Positions 9,044-21,891 of a stretch of DNA of 64,000 nucleotides are shown here, piece after piece. Made by a program: the position numbers and the translations under genes. The stretch is from the NCBI RefSeq assembly GCF_026241135.1, contig NZ_JAPFGA010000007.1, positions 1 to 64,000 of the forward strand, written 5' to 3'. Position 1 is the stretch's first letter. Each line of letters starts with the position of its first letter. The notes beneath the pieces were generated by a model. The model saw only the letters and a program-made list of their open reading frames with translations. It was not told the origin of the DNA and ran no database searches. This DNA is from Galbibacter kalidii (lineage in GTDB: Bacteria; Bacteroidota; Bacteroidia; Flavobacteriales; Flavobacteriaceae).

Positions 9044-9108
9044 ATTTGTTTATTGGATTTTACTTTTTAGCATTACCGTTCAGTTATAAATTACTTGTTA
9101 TTAGCTAA

Positions 9109-9600
9109 TTAGAGATACCTTTCTTTAATAATATTTATATGGTGTATTTCATGCCCAATAATAGACTTAAGAAAATCTTCAAGCGTAACTTCATATTGGT
9201 TAGCCCAACCTTTTATTTTCAATTGATTTTCAGACAATGACTCAACAAAACTAATTGATGCCTTCCTTACATTTAAAAAATCGGTCACCAGTTGTTGCAA
9301 AGTTAACTCTTCAAAACGACTATTGTCGACCAGAAAGTTTTGGTCATAACCCCATAGTTGCACTAATTCATTTCTACTCATTAGAAATGCTCGAAATATC
9401 TTTATTCTTTCATGATCCGTAATGTGTCCAACAATTTGCTTAATACTCCATTTGTCTGGTGCATAGCGATAAGCCGCTTTTTCTTCATTGATTGAATTTA
9501 GAAATATAAAAGATGAAAGCGAAGAAAAAAGCTGTTGACAATCTGTATCCTTTACAAAGTCAAAATAATAAGGAAAGCCGTCTTTAGGTGTATATTTCAT
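9109..9600 (-). CDS. DinB-like damage-inducible domain protein
   Basis: A 163-residue DinB_2-type four-helix-bundle protein if translation starts at 9600 (MKYTPKDGFPYYF). The frame stays open to 9663, next to the stop of the upstream gene, but that extension is basic and repetitive. Metal-ligand histidines are seen in IVGHITDHERIK and in SIIGHEIHHINIIKER near the C-terminus, as in DinB/YfiT metal-dependent thiol transferases. Function within this large family is not predictable. Confidence 0.8.
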   Translation of the reverse strand: MKYTPKDGFPYYFDFVKDTDCQQLFSSLSSFIFLNSINEEKAAYRYAPDKWSIKQIVGHITDHERIKIFRAFLMSRNELVQLWGYDQNFLVDNSRFEELTLQQLVTDFLNVRKASISFVESLSENQLKIKGWANQYEVTLEDFLKSIIGHEIHHINIIKERYL

Positions 9601-9663
9601 TTGTTGTTTTTGGTGTTGTTTTGTGTGGTTGTAATGGACTATAGCCCTCTTTGTAGTACTCAT

Positions 9664-10326
9664 TTATTTTTTTCGGTATGCAATTAATTCCATTGGTCCG
9701 GTTGGGATAGCATATAGTTTAATAAATTCCGCTGTGACTTCTTTTATTGGAAAAGAAGCTTCTCTTTTACCAGAATAATAATTTGAAACAAAGAAAGTGG
9801 AATCTATTTGTTCAATCATCATTTTATGTCCTTCTTTTTTATTTAATAACTTCAGTGTTTCGACTTTCATAAGTTCTTTATTAAACTTGAACTCTATATT
9901 AGTTTTTTCGTCCTCTTTAAAGATATAAGTCAGTTTTTCAATTTCTTTCTTTTTTAACTCTGTTTTAGTGGGTAAGAGACGGTAAAAATCAAATTCAAAT
10001 ACAGTGTCTTTCCCATTAGACTTTCCGTTAATAAAAAGTTTGAGATGGTTATTGTCAATGAGTTTATAATCACCATACTTTTTATTTAATTCAGTTATTA
10101 TTTGACTATCAACAATCTTCAATCCTAAAGTTTTTTCTGATAGAGAGAAATCCGTGTACAAATCAGCTTTTATGTTGTCAATTATAAGCAGTTGGAAACC
10201 TGGATAGGCTTCTACACTTTCTGTTCCGATATTAATATCTTTTAATAACCATTTTCCGCTCAAATTTTGTCCATTTATTGAATTAAGAATCAAAGTAAGT
10301 AATATTAAAGATAGGATTTTTTTCAT
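9664..10326 (-). CDS. Secreted protein of unknown function, lipocalin-like start
   Basis: 220 residues from the ATG at 10326. A signal peptide (KKILSLILLTLILNSINGQ) is followed by NLSGKWLLKDI, a pattern common at the start of lipocalin-like secreted Bacteroidetes proteins. The rest is beta-rich with many lysines. No catalytic motif recognised. It probably shares a transcript with the downstream DinB-like gene, about 60 bases away. Between it and the helicase fusion (10327-10476) is a hairpin with arms CAAAACTC/GAGTTTTG at 10414-10437. Confidence 0.65.
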   Translation of the reverse strand: MKKILSLILLTLILNSINGQNLSGKWLLKDINIGTESVEAYPGFQLLIIDNIKADLYTDFSLSEKTLGLKIVDSQIITELNKKYGDYKLIDNNHLKLFINGKSNGKDTVFEFDFYRLLPTKTELKKKEIEKLTYIFKEDEKTNIEFKFNKELMKVETLKLLNKKEGHKMMIEQIDSTFFVSNYYSGKREASFPIKEVTAEFIKLYAIPTGPMELIAYRKK

Positions 10327-10476
10327 GTGTGACAACGTCAGTCGATTTCATAACCTATTTTGCCATCCTGAGATTCTCTTATTTGAAAATTCTCAAAAGA
10401 TACCTCCCGAATACAAAACTCAAAAAAGGGAGTTTTGAGACAGTCTGACGGTCTAGTACGCGTTCTTCATTCTTTT

Positions 10477-13400
10477 TTAATCTTCATTTTGTTGTTTCTC
10501 GAAGTAAAGTTCCGGCAAAATAATCTTTACTTCTTCTTCTGTTTCCTCGTTTAGCCAGTAAACAATGAAGTTCGTTTTTGCACTTTTCAATTCATATCTA
10601 TTCCTTTTTTGCATTTCCATGATTTCTAGGAATTTTTTTGAAAACTTTAGAACTAAATCACCATTTGAATTTGCACACCCATCTTCTTTTATGATGAGCG
10701 GAGATCCACTCATCATACTCCTGATTCGATGTTGGACAAATTCAAAATATCCAAGTTGTACATCTTTGTGGGTAAGATGTATTGCCAATTCTTTTGGCGG
10801 TAAATAGATTTTGTTGTCCTTAACCCGCTCTATATTCTCTGCTGAAAGGTTGTCCAGAAAGGTAGCGTTAAGATGAACTGTTAAGTTCTGTTTTGCTCTT
10901 GTCATGGCAACATATAACTGTCGCTTGGCTTCGTCCGTTGTAGGGTTGAAATTTTCAAGCATCAGAAAAACATTGTCAAATTCTTTCCCTTTTGCTTTAT
11001 GAATGGTTGAAACGAAAATTGTTTCTCCATTCTCGTTAAAGAAATCTTCCAACTTGGATTCACGAATGAAAACTTCCAAATCGGATTTGTACTTCCTTTT
11101 TGGATTGATCGCTTCAAAATCTTTGATGATGTTGTTGCAGACTTCCAATTTTTTGCTGCTCTGAAACTTGTTTCGCAGCTTCCGTTTTGCATTTTCCCAT
11201 ATATCATCGCTGATTATAAAAACATCATCAGCCAAATTAAATTGGCTTAAAAAGAACCTGACTTCGGAAAGATTATACAAACTGAATCCGTCATTTGTCT
11301 GAATTAGCTTTGCCTGCATTCCATTTTTCAAAAGCAAGCCTGTAATTTGCAATGCCTCTTCATTTGTCTTTGTAAGCACACAAGTTGTTCCTGCAAGTCC
11401 GGTCGTGAGCATGTCATGAACAAGCGGAGTGATGAGATTACCGCTTTGATAACGAACCAACTTAATCTTTCCGTTGTCGGTTTGCATTGGAATTATTGGA
11501 ATGTCCTTCAATCGGTGGCTAATTCGTTTCACAAATTGATTTGTAAAATCAACAAGATTGCTTTTACTCCTGTAATTCTCAACCAGCTCATGTTTGGTGG
11601 CTTTGTTCACCTGAATAAACCGTTCCAGGTATTTTGAGCTTGCTCCCCTGAATTCATAGATATTTTGGTCGTCATCACCGACAGCAATCACCCGCATTTC
11701 CTCGTTCTGTTCCATCAAAACATTTATCAGGTTGAATTCATCTCCGTCCATGTCCTGTGCTTCGTCAATCACCAAAACGGTTTTGGTAATCCGGCTTGGT
11801 TCAACTTCTTTGTTCTTGATTCTTTCAATTGTCTTTTTTAAAATCGCATCTGACTTTTCCAAATTCCCAACCTTACCCAACAGGTCAAAGCAGTAGGAAT
11901 GAAAAGTTTTTATTTCGATGTAATTGGAGGCATTACCAATTAGTTTTAACAACCGCTTTTTAAATTCTGTGGCCGCTGCTCTTGAAAAAGTAACCATAAG
12001 CAACTGTTCATGCTTTATGTCTTCCATCAAAAGTAACGAAGCAAGTTTATGTACCAGCACTCTTGTTTTTCCGCTGCCGGGTCCAGCGGCAACAACAATG
12101 TATTTTGTTTCATTGTCGTTAATGATTTTTAATTGCGTTGGTGAGAGTTCCCCGAAAAGTTGCCTGAACTTGGTCGGGGTCATTTTGAGTTTAAGGTCGT
12201 CAACCTTACTTCCCGGAAAATATTTTTTAAGAAAAGAAGCGTAGTTTAATTGAAAATAGTCTTCCACGAATTGCAAAGCATCCTTATAGTCGTCTATCAT
12301 CTTCTTTGCATACTCACCGACAATATGTATTTGCTGAACCTTGCTTTCGTAAAACTGATTCAGTTTTTTATAATCATCTTTTGTATAACGTTTTTTGTTG
12401 TCCTGTTCAATTCGTTCGATGGTCAATCGGTTATACACGACAAGGAAGCCCCCTTCAATTTTGATTGCATCAATTCTTGACAAGTAAAACAGAGAGTCTT
12501 CAATATCATCAATGCTTATATTTAGTTTAAAGAGACTTTGGCTGTTTTCGTAAGCTGTTTTCAATTCATGAACAGAAAACTCAACCAATACTTCTTCTTT
12601 TCCTGCATTGTCCTCTGAAAAATTTAGGTTGATTTTTTCATAGAGAAACTCAACAATAAACCTAGCCAACTCATGCCGTTTCTCTAATTTTTCTATCAGC
12701 ATTTCTTTCGGATGCAAGCAAAGCACTGCAACATGGTTCTTAGAATATGCTATGTTTTGCCGCTTAATCCAATTCTTGATTACCCAAAAATTGATGATGG
12801 TTTTAATCTTGTTGGTGCTTACATCTTCTAAATCTTTAGTTTCGGCTTCTTCGTTCAGTTCCTTGATGTGATATGTTTTTTCCTGTTCTTCAAATTCTGA
12901 CAGTAAAAAATTTTCAATTTTGCTGAATGTTTCAACTATATTGAGAGAACGATTTTTGTTTTCTCCTTTCTTGATGAAAGCTGTTAAATCTTTTGCGTCA
13001 GCCAAAATCTTTTCTTCACGAAGGAGGTTCACTATGTTTATCACTTCCTCCTTTACAATTCCCAAATGGTCGCTGATATAATCTATTCTTGATTCGGCAA
13101 CCTCTTCATTTAATTGTTTTCTGCTTTTGCTTGAAAAAAGTTTTTTAATAATTCTGATACCTTTTTCTTTTTGCTTTTCCTCAAACCTTTCTGAAGCATT
13201 GATTTTGTCAATAGCTTCCTGTGCATTTTTTGAAAGAATACTATTTGCAAAAACTCTCGGCATGTTTTGCCCTCGCTTCAAATAGCCGGCATCTTCTAAC
13301 GCTGCAATAGCTGTCGTTACCCTTGTTTCAATTTCAATAATATTATCATCCCAACCAGCTTTTCGAGCAATCTCTAAAGCAGAGTTTGAAACCTTTGAAC

Positions 13401-15303
13401 GGAACCTTGTAATTTGTTTTATTGCTTTCCAAACTTGTTGAATCTCTTTTATAGATAGCTTTGTTTGATTCAGCAGGATAAAATGTTTGCTAAGATCTTC
13501 CTCGTTGAATAAGACAAAGCAATCGGCAACAATATTTTCATCCCGTCCTGCTCTCCCTGCTTCCTGAATGTAGTTTTCCAATGAATCAGAAATCTCATAA
13601 TGAATGACCATGCCGACATCTTTCTTGTCAACTCCCATTCCGAAGGCAGAAGTAGCTACCATGATTTGGGTTTCACCATTTATAAATGCATCTTGATTTT
13701 CGGACTTTTCTTGCTTGTCCATCTTTCCGTGATATGGTTTAGCATTAAAACCATCATTGGTTAATCGCTCAGCAAGCAGATAAGCTTTTCTCGTTCTGGA
13801 TACATAAATGATTGTCGGGCAATTTTTCTCTTCAATTAAATCTCTTACTGCCTGATATTTTTCTTCTTCATCCCCCTTTTCAAAAACCCTATATTGAAGG
13901 TTTGTTCTCGATGCTTTTGAAGTGAACAGTTCAAGCTCAAGTGAAAGTTTTTCTTTGAAGTAGTCCCGAATATCTTCAATGACTTTTTGCTTTGCGGTTG
14001 CTGTAAAGCAGGAAACCGGAATTTCATCCTCAAGATTTTTCTTTTCCTGAATTAGCTTGATGAAATCACCAATGTATAAGTAATCAACTCTGAAATCCTG
14101 TCCCCATGAAGAAAAACAGTGTGCTTCGTCAATAACAAAGCGAACAATCTTTCTTCCTAAAATCAATCGTTCAATGGTACGTGAACGCAATGATTCAGGG
14201 GAGATGTAAAGAATGGATGCTGAACCGTCCTCAACTCTTTCAAACGATTTTGCCCGTTCAATTGGGTCAAGTAAGCCGTTTATTGTAACGGCCTCTGTGA
14301 TTCCAATCTTTTCAAGATTATCCACCTGGTCTTTCATCAACGATTGTAAGGGAGAAATAACTATAGTCAAACCTTTTACACTTTCGCCACTCATTAATGC
14401 GGGTAATTGAAAAGTAACTGACTTTCCCCCACCAGTCGGAAAAACCGCAAGAATTGGTTTACTGTCAACTGCCGCCTTAACCGCTTTTTCTTGCAGCGGC
14501 TCTCCACCGTACGTTCTGAATGAATCAAAACCGAAAAACCTTTTCAATCCCTTGTGTATGTCCAAAGCGGCGTTGCAATACACACAGCCGCTTACGCAAG
14601 GTTTGTTTCGCAAGCGAAGCATAATCCTTTCAACTTCGGGATAATTTTTCAGGATCCAAGGTGGTGTGATGGAGTGTATTTTTTTGTGCTGAATGAATGA
14701 GTTGATGAGCGATAAACAGTAAGCAAGTTCAATTGGATATTCCGATATTATTTTTGTAAGGTCAACTTGTTTGCAAATTTCATTTTCAAACTTCTGGAGA
14801 ATCAGTTTTTCAAGTTCCGTACTTGCACTTGTAAAAGCGATAAAACGAAAAAAGGAGCGGAATTCTTTTTTGTCGTTCAGCAGCAAATAGAAAATCTGTT
14901 TTAATGTTTCGTCAGTTTGCTTGAAGGCAGCAATTTCATCATTGAATAAATCCCTCGCTTTGATTGAATCGTTCAATGGATTGTTTGTGTCTTCTGATTG
15001 TAGCTTGTCGTCTTTTAGTAAAGCATGATAAGGCTTGGTCGGAAACAGCAACGGAGAGAGAAATAAGGTGTCAATTATGTTTGCTGAATTAACTCCTGAA
15101 TCAGCAATTGCTTTGCCGATATATTTTATGTCATGGTTGAAAATGTTGTGCCCGCAAATGAATTGCGTTCCGTTCAGAAAGTGAATGAACTCAGCAACCG
15201 AAGTTTTGTGGAATGAGCTTCCGTCACCCTTGACACTTCCAATGTCAAGAATTTTTCGGCTCTTTGGCTCAATCTCGGTATCAATGAATGCAATTGAGTT
15301 CAT
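10477..15303 (-). CDS. Exonuclease-RecQ-UvrD fusion helicase
   Basis: 1608 residues carrying three DNA-processing modules. Residues 1-130: DEDD-type exonuclease with IDTE (D8, E10), D58 in GHNIFNHD, and D112 in NNPLND, where the usual histidine is replaced by Asn. Residues 236-243: a Cys cluster CVSGCVYC. Residues about 275-620: RecQ helicase with Walker A FPTGGGKS, DEAHCFSSWGQDFR and the motif VI region QEAGRAGRD. Residues about 1045-1500: UvrD/Rep helicase with AAGPGSGKT, VIDEAQDMDG, GDDDQNIYEFRG, STIHKAKGKEF and YVAMTRAKQ. Such fusions occur in Bacteroidetes, but their role (repair, recombination or defence) is not settled. Not near other known defence genes here. Confidence 0.9.
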   Translation of the reverse strand: MNSIAFIDTEIEPKSRKILDIGSVKGDGSSFHKTSVAEFIHFLNGTQFICGHNIFNHDIKYIGKAIADSGVNSANIIDTLFLSPLLFPTKPYHALLKDDKLQSEDTNNPLNDSIKARDLFNDEIAAFKQTDETLKQIFYLLLNDKKEFRSFFRFIAFTSASTELEKLILQKFENEICKQVDLTKIISEYPIELAYCLSLINSFIQHKKIHSITPPWILKNYPEVERIMLRLRNKPCVSGCVYCNAALDIHKGLKRFFGFDSFRTYGGEPLQEKAVKAAVDSKPILAVFPTGGGKSVTFQLPALMSGESVKGLTIVISPLQSLMKDQVDNLEKIGITEAVTINGLLDPIERAKSFERVEDGSASILYISPESLRSRTIERLILGRKIVRFVIDEAHCFSSWGQDFRVDYLYIGDFIKLIQEKKNLEDEIPVSCFTATAKQKVIEDIRDYFKEKLSLELELFTSKASRTNLQYRVFEKGDEEEKYQAVRDLIEEKNCPTIIYVSRTRKAYLLAERLTNDGFNAKPYHGKMDKQEKSENQDAFINGETQIMVATSAFGMGVDKKDVGMVIHYEISDSLENYIQEAGRAGRDENIVADCFVLFNEEDLSKHFILLNQTKLSIKEIQQVWKAIKQITRFRSKVSNSALEIARKAGWDDNIIEIETRVTTAIAALEDAGYLKRGQNMPRVFANSILSKNAQEAIDKINASERFEEKQKEKGIRIIKKLFSSKSRKQLNEEVAESRIDYISDHLGIVKEEVINIVNLLREEKILADAKDLTAFIKKGENKNRSLNIVETFSKIENFLLSEFEEQEKTYHIKELNEEAETKDLEDVSTNKIKTIINFWVIKNWIKRQNIAYSKNHVAVLCLHPKEMLIEKLEKRHELARFIVEFLYEKINLNFSEDNAGKEEVLVEFSVHELKTAYENSQSLFKLNISIDDIEDSLFYLSRIDAIKIEGGFLVVYNRLTIERIEQDNKKRYTKDDYKKLNQFYESKVQQIHIVGEYAKKMIDDYKDALQFVEDYFQLNYASFLKKYFPGSKVDDLKLKMTPTKFRQLFGELSPTQLKIINDNETKYIVVAAGPGSGKTRVLVHKLASLLLMEDIKHEQLLMVTFSRAAATEFKKRLLKLIGNASNYIEIKTFHSYCFDLLGKVGNLEKSDAILKKTIERIKNKEVEPSRITKTVLVIDEAQDMDGDEFNLINVLMEQNEEMRVIAVGDDDQNIYEFRGASSKYLERFIQVNKATKHELVENYRSKSNLVDFTNQFVKRISHRLKDIPIIPMQTDNGKIKLVRYQSGNLITPLVHDMLTTGLAGTTCVLTKTNEEALQITGLLLKNGMQAKLIQTNDGFSLYNLSEVRFFLSQFNLADDVFIISDDIWENAKRKLRNKFQSSKKLEVCNNIIKDFEAINPKRKYKSDLEVFIRESKLEDFFNENGETIFVSTIHKAKGKEFDNVFLMLENFNPTTDEAKRQLYVAMTRAKQNLTVHLNATFLDNLSAENIERVKDNKIYLPPKELAIHLTHKDVQLGYFEFVQHRIRSMMSGSPLIIKEDGCANSNGDLVLKFSKKFLEIMEMQKRNRYELKSAKTNFIVYWLNEETEEEVKIILPELYFEKQQNED

Positions 15304-18566
<3,263 letters not shown>

Positions 18567-18595
<29 letters not shown>

Positions 18596-19475
18596 TTTTG
18601 TCACTGGTGGCATCAAAATAGAAATCGATTCTTCCTAAATAGATTCCGTAACACCCCACTTGATTGATTAATACATTTTCGCCTTTTTTGTTTTTCTCCA
18701 CAACGGGTTTGTCCATAAACGTGTGGGTATGACCACCAATAATGAGGTCGATGTTTTCTGTGTTTCTTGCTAATACAATATCAGAAACCTTATTGCTCTT
18801 GTATTGATATCCCAAATGTGATAAGCAGATAACGAGGTCACATTTCTCGTCTTCTTTCAGCTTTTGGGTTATATCTTGTGCCTTTCCTATCGGATCTAAA
18901 TATTGGGTTTCCTTATACAGTTTTTGAGTCACCAGCCCATCCAATTCAATTCCCAAACCGAAAACACCAATTTTAAGTCCGTCTTTTTTGAAGACTTTAT
19001 AAGGTTTCACCTGTGTATCCATAACCGTGTTGGTAAAATCGTAGTTGGCATTCAGGATTTCAAATTTGGCATTGGGGAGCTGAGCAAAGAGACCGTCGAT
19101 CCCGTTGTCAAAATCGTGATTTCCCAAAGTGGCGGCATCATATTTTAACATGCTCATCAGTTTAAACTCGATTTCCCCTCCGTAGAAATTAAAGTAAGGA
19201 GTGCCCTGAAAAATATCGCCTGCATCGAGCAGCAATGTGTTCGGATTTTCATTTCTGATGGATTCTATAAGTGCAGCCCTTCTGGCAACACCACCCTGAT
19301 TCGGATTCCTGGAATGATCGGCAGGAAAGGGATCAATATGGCTGTGCACATCGTTGGTGTGTAAAATGGTAATGTGTTTTTTCCCTGCTGTACTACAAGA
19401 AGCCAATGAAAGTCCACCGGCACTGATAAAAGCGGTACTGGCTATGGTATTGTTTAAAAACTGTCTTCTTTTCAT
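18567..19475 (-). CDS. 5'-nucleotidase metallophosphatase domain protein, Tat-exported
   Basis: 302 residues. A twin-arginine signal (KRRQFLNNTIASTAFISAGG) precedes a calcineurin-like phosphatase domain with LHTNDVHSHIDPF, DAGDIFQG, GNHDFDNG and GGHTHTF, the metal-ligand blocks of UshA-like 5'-nucleotidases. The C-terminal substrate-binding domain of UshA is missing. That part is supplied by the separate gene immediately upstream, 18 bases away. Together the two probably make a periplasmic or surface nucleotidase. Confidence 0.88.
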
Positions 19476-19493
19476 TTTGGATGGAATTAAAAG

Positions 19494-20267
19494 TTAAAGA
19501 GATTGGTTTTTTATGAATCGGTTGTCTGTTGTTGCTTTGATCGTATCTATTTTTTCGAGATGATCGATCATTTGGTTGCGAATCAAATAATCCAGTTCTG
19601 TTTTGCTTACCGGATTGGCAAAAAAGTCCATATGATCACCGCCATCAGCGAGATAATTTGATGTGGCTACGTAATAGGTCTTGTTTTTATCGATAGGTTT
19701 CCCGTTTATCAACACACTTTTCACACTATTGTCGTGGTTCAAGACAAGTTGGAGTTGCTTACTAATGGGGTGTGCCACCTGATATTTGGCGAGGTAAGCG
19801 ATGAGGTCATTCAATTTTTCGTGTGTCATTTCTATAACCACTACAGTATTTTCAAAGGGCATGATTTGGTAAATAACCCTTTGATTTACAATTCCTTTAG
19901 ACATAACAGCGCGAATCCCACCGTGATTCAATAAAACAAAATCGATGTCTTTTCCGGTACGTTTTTTAAATACGGGATTGGATTCCTCATAAACAATATC
20001 GGCCATAAAATTTCCGATGGCAGAATTCAGACCACCATCGTTTTTGGCCATACCCTTGGGGTTGTAGGCTAAAGGTTCGTCCAAAATAGCTTTAATCCGT
20101 TCGCGATATGGTTTTATAAAGCTTTCAAGGCTGTCAACAGCTTGAATAGTATCGGTAATGTTAAGTTCTTTTCCTGAAATTTCTTTCAATGTAGAACTAT
20201 TGGTGTTGCATGAAAGGCAACAAATAGTTGTTATGAATATAACAAACTGTTTTATTTTAATACGCAT
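19494..20267 (-). CDS. Lipoprotein with 5'-nucleotidase C-terminal domain
   Basis: 257 residues. The lipobox region (FITTICCLSC) predicts a lipoprotein. The remainder is the 5'-nucleotidase C-terminal domain: NDGGLNSAIGNFMADIVYEE, LNHGGIRAVMSKG, QIMPFENTVVV and SNYLADGGDHMDFF (substrate-binding and nucleoside-stacking region). It has no phosphatase metal centre of its own. Adjacent to the metallophosphatase gene in the same operon, so the usual single UshA polypeptide is split into two. Confidence 0.87.
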   Translation of the reverse strand: MRIKIKQFVIFITTICCLSCNTNSSTLKEISGKELNITDTIQAVDSLESFIKPYRERIKAILDEPLAYNPKGMAKNDGGLNSAIGNFMADIVYEESNPVFKKRTGKDIDFVLLNHGGIRAVMSKGIVNQRVIYQIMPFENTVVVIEMTHEKLNDLIAYLAKYQVAHPISKQLQLVLNHDNSVKSVLINGKPIDKNKTYYVATSNYLADGGDHMDFFANPVSKTELDYLIRNQMIDHLEKIDTIKATTDNRFIKNQSL

Positions 20268-20279
20268 AAGATTGTTAAT

Positions 20280-20314
20280 TTTGATCTTAGGATGCTTTGA
20301 AAGTTTTACATTTG
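20280..20314 (+). promoter_or_regulatory. Candidate Bacteroidetes-type promoter for DUF6913-dapA
   Basis: TACATTTG at 20307-20314 matches the TAnnTTTG -7 consensus of Bacteroidetes primary sigma factor, with TTTG at 20280-20283 as a possible -33 box (23-base spacer). The coding start is 21 bases further on. Confidence 0.4.
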
Positions 20315-20334
20315 TAAAAATAAGTTAAAAGTAA

Positions 20335-20856
20335 ATGTTTTTTAAAGCCCTAAAGGAAAAATCCATCGAAAAAACGATAAAAAAAGAACTTTCAAAGGAG
20401 AGTTCTTTCCCGAGTTCGGGAGGCGTTTTACGTTCATTGGCTATTGTTATCAATTATGATGACCTTGTTGATTATAAACCGCTTTTGAATATTGCTAAAG
20501 CTATTAACATCAGCAATGAAAATGTGTTTATAACAGGCTATGTGGAGAAGTTGTATAAGAATGTGAATTATATGATTCCGGTCTTTTCGAAGAAATCCTT
20601 TGGAACGAGAGGGGCCGTAAAAAGTGAAGATCTTAACAACTTTTTAAATAGGGAATACGATATTGTGATCAATTATTATACAGACTCAAATATCTATTTG
20701 AACTTGGTTTCAGCATTGATAAAAAGCCCGATGAAGGTGGGGATTTCTGAAGAAAATGAGGCAGTTAACAATTTAGTGTTGAAAGTAAATGAAGGGGATT
20801 TTTCACGATTCAGTGACGAACTGGTGAAATACCTTAGCATTTTAAAAAAAATATGA
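20335..20856 (+). CDS. DUF6913 family protein
   Basis: 173-residue cytosolic protein of a family confined mainly to Flavobacteriia and found next to dapA. Recognisable segments are [20 protein letters not shown] and [21 protein letters not shown]. No function is known. Its stop overlaps the start region of dapA (ATGA), so the two are translationally coupled. Confidence 0.75.
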   Translation: MFFKALKEKSIEKTIKKELSKESSFPSSGGVLRSLAIVINYDDLVDYKPLLNIAKAINISNENVFITGYVEKLYKNVNYMIPVFSKKSFGTRGAVKSEDLNNFLNREYDIVINYYTDSNIYLNLVSALIKSPMKVGISEENEAVNNLVLKVNEGDFSRFSDELVKYLSILKKI

Positions 20857-20858
20857 TA

Positions 20859-21746
20859 ATGTCTAAGTTTTTAGGTACGGGAGTAGCTTTGGTAACTCCG
20901 TTTAAAGAAGATCTAAGTGTCGATGTAGACGCACTTAAAAATATAGTAAACCATGTTATTGATGGTGGGGTGGAGTATTTGGTGGTTTTGGGAACAACTG
21001 CCGAATCGGCCACACTGAGTAAAGAAGAAAAAGAATTGGTCAAGCAAACAGTCGCTACAGCCAATAATGGGCGTCTTCCCATGGTGGTGGGTGTTGGCGG
21101 AAACAACACGCAGCAGGTGGTGAACGAATTAAAAACATCCGATCTTTCTGCTTTTGATGCGATTTTATCGGTTTCTCCATACTACAACAAGCCCACACAA
21201 GAGGGAATTTATCAGCATTTTAAGGCTATAGCTGAAGCGTCTCCGCTGCCGATCATATTGTATAATGTTCCGGGCAGAACGGGATCTAATGTTTTACCGC
21301 AAACCGTGATCCGTTTGGCAAACGACTATAAAAATATCATCGGGGTAAAAGAAGCCGCCGGTGATATTGTCCAGGCCATGAAACTGATCAAAGGTAAGCC
21401 CAAAGACTTTTTGGTGATCTCCGGAGACGATATGGTCACCTTACCTATGGTACTTGTCGGTGGGGCAGGAGTCATCTCGGTTATCGGACAAGGTTTTCCG
21501 AAAGAATTCTCACAAATGGTGCGCCATGCTTTACGTGGTAATTTGGATGACGCCAACCATATTCATTTTCAAATGATGGATATTATCGAATACATTTTTG
21601 AAGAAGGAAATCCTGCTGGAATCAAAGCTGTTTTTGAAAACAAAGGTTTGTGTTCACCATATGTGCGTTTACCGTTGGTACCCGCCAGTAATGCTTTAAA
21701 AGAAAAAATAAGTAACTACGGATTGAAAGTACCCAACTTTAGGTAA
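20859..21746 (+). CDS. dapA: 4-hydroxy-tetrahydrodipicolinate synthase
   Basis: Condenses pyruvate with aspartate semialdehyde, the first step of the lysine/diaminopimelate branch. TIM-barrel aldolase of about 295 residues with [16 protein letters not shown], the catalytic Tyr in YYNKPTQEG, and the Schiff-base lysine in [10 protein letters not shown] (about residue 163). ATG at 20859 (MSKF) is preferred; the ATG at 20853 overlaps the previous stop and would add two residues. Confidence 0.95.
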   Translation: MSKFLGTGVALVTPFKEDLSVDVDALKNIVNHVIDGGVEYLVVLGTTAESATLSKEEKELVKQTVATANNGRLPMVVGVGGNNTQQVVNELKTSDLSAFDAILSVSPYYNKPTQEGIYQHFKAIAEASPLPIILYNVPGRTGSNVLPQTVIRLANDYKNIIGVKEAAGDIVQAMKLIKGKPKDFLVISGDDMVTLPMVLVGGAGVISVIGQGFPKEFSQMVRHALRGNLDDANHIHFQMMDIIEYIFEEGNPAGIKAVFENKGLCSPYVRLPLVPASNALKEKISNYGLKVPNFR

Positions 21747-21773
21747 GGGAATCCTAAAAGCCAAATTCCTCCA

Positions 21774-21808
21774 GAACCCTTCCAAAATTTCAAACTTTGG
21801 AAGGGTTC
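21774..21808 (+). terminator. Hairpin after dapA
   Basis: GAACCCTTCCAAA pairs exactly with TTTGGAAGGGTTC. It lies 28 bases after the dapA stop and probably terminates the DUF6913-dapA transcript. No long T-run follows. Confidence 0.6.
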
Positions 21809-21891
21809 ACAATCAACTTAATAATTCAATTACTTAATTAACGCAGGTTAGGTATAGCATTAATTTCACCAAAACCCGTCGTGTACAATTA

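Noticed and set aside
10328..10460. Possible cassette site between the helicase fusion and the secreted protein
   Set aside because: There is an AAC start and a few pairing bases (GTCAGTC/GTCTGAC), but no matching GTT end or unit-boundary complement.
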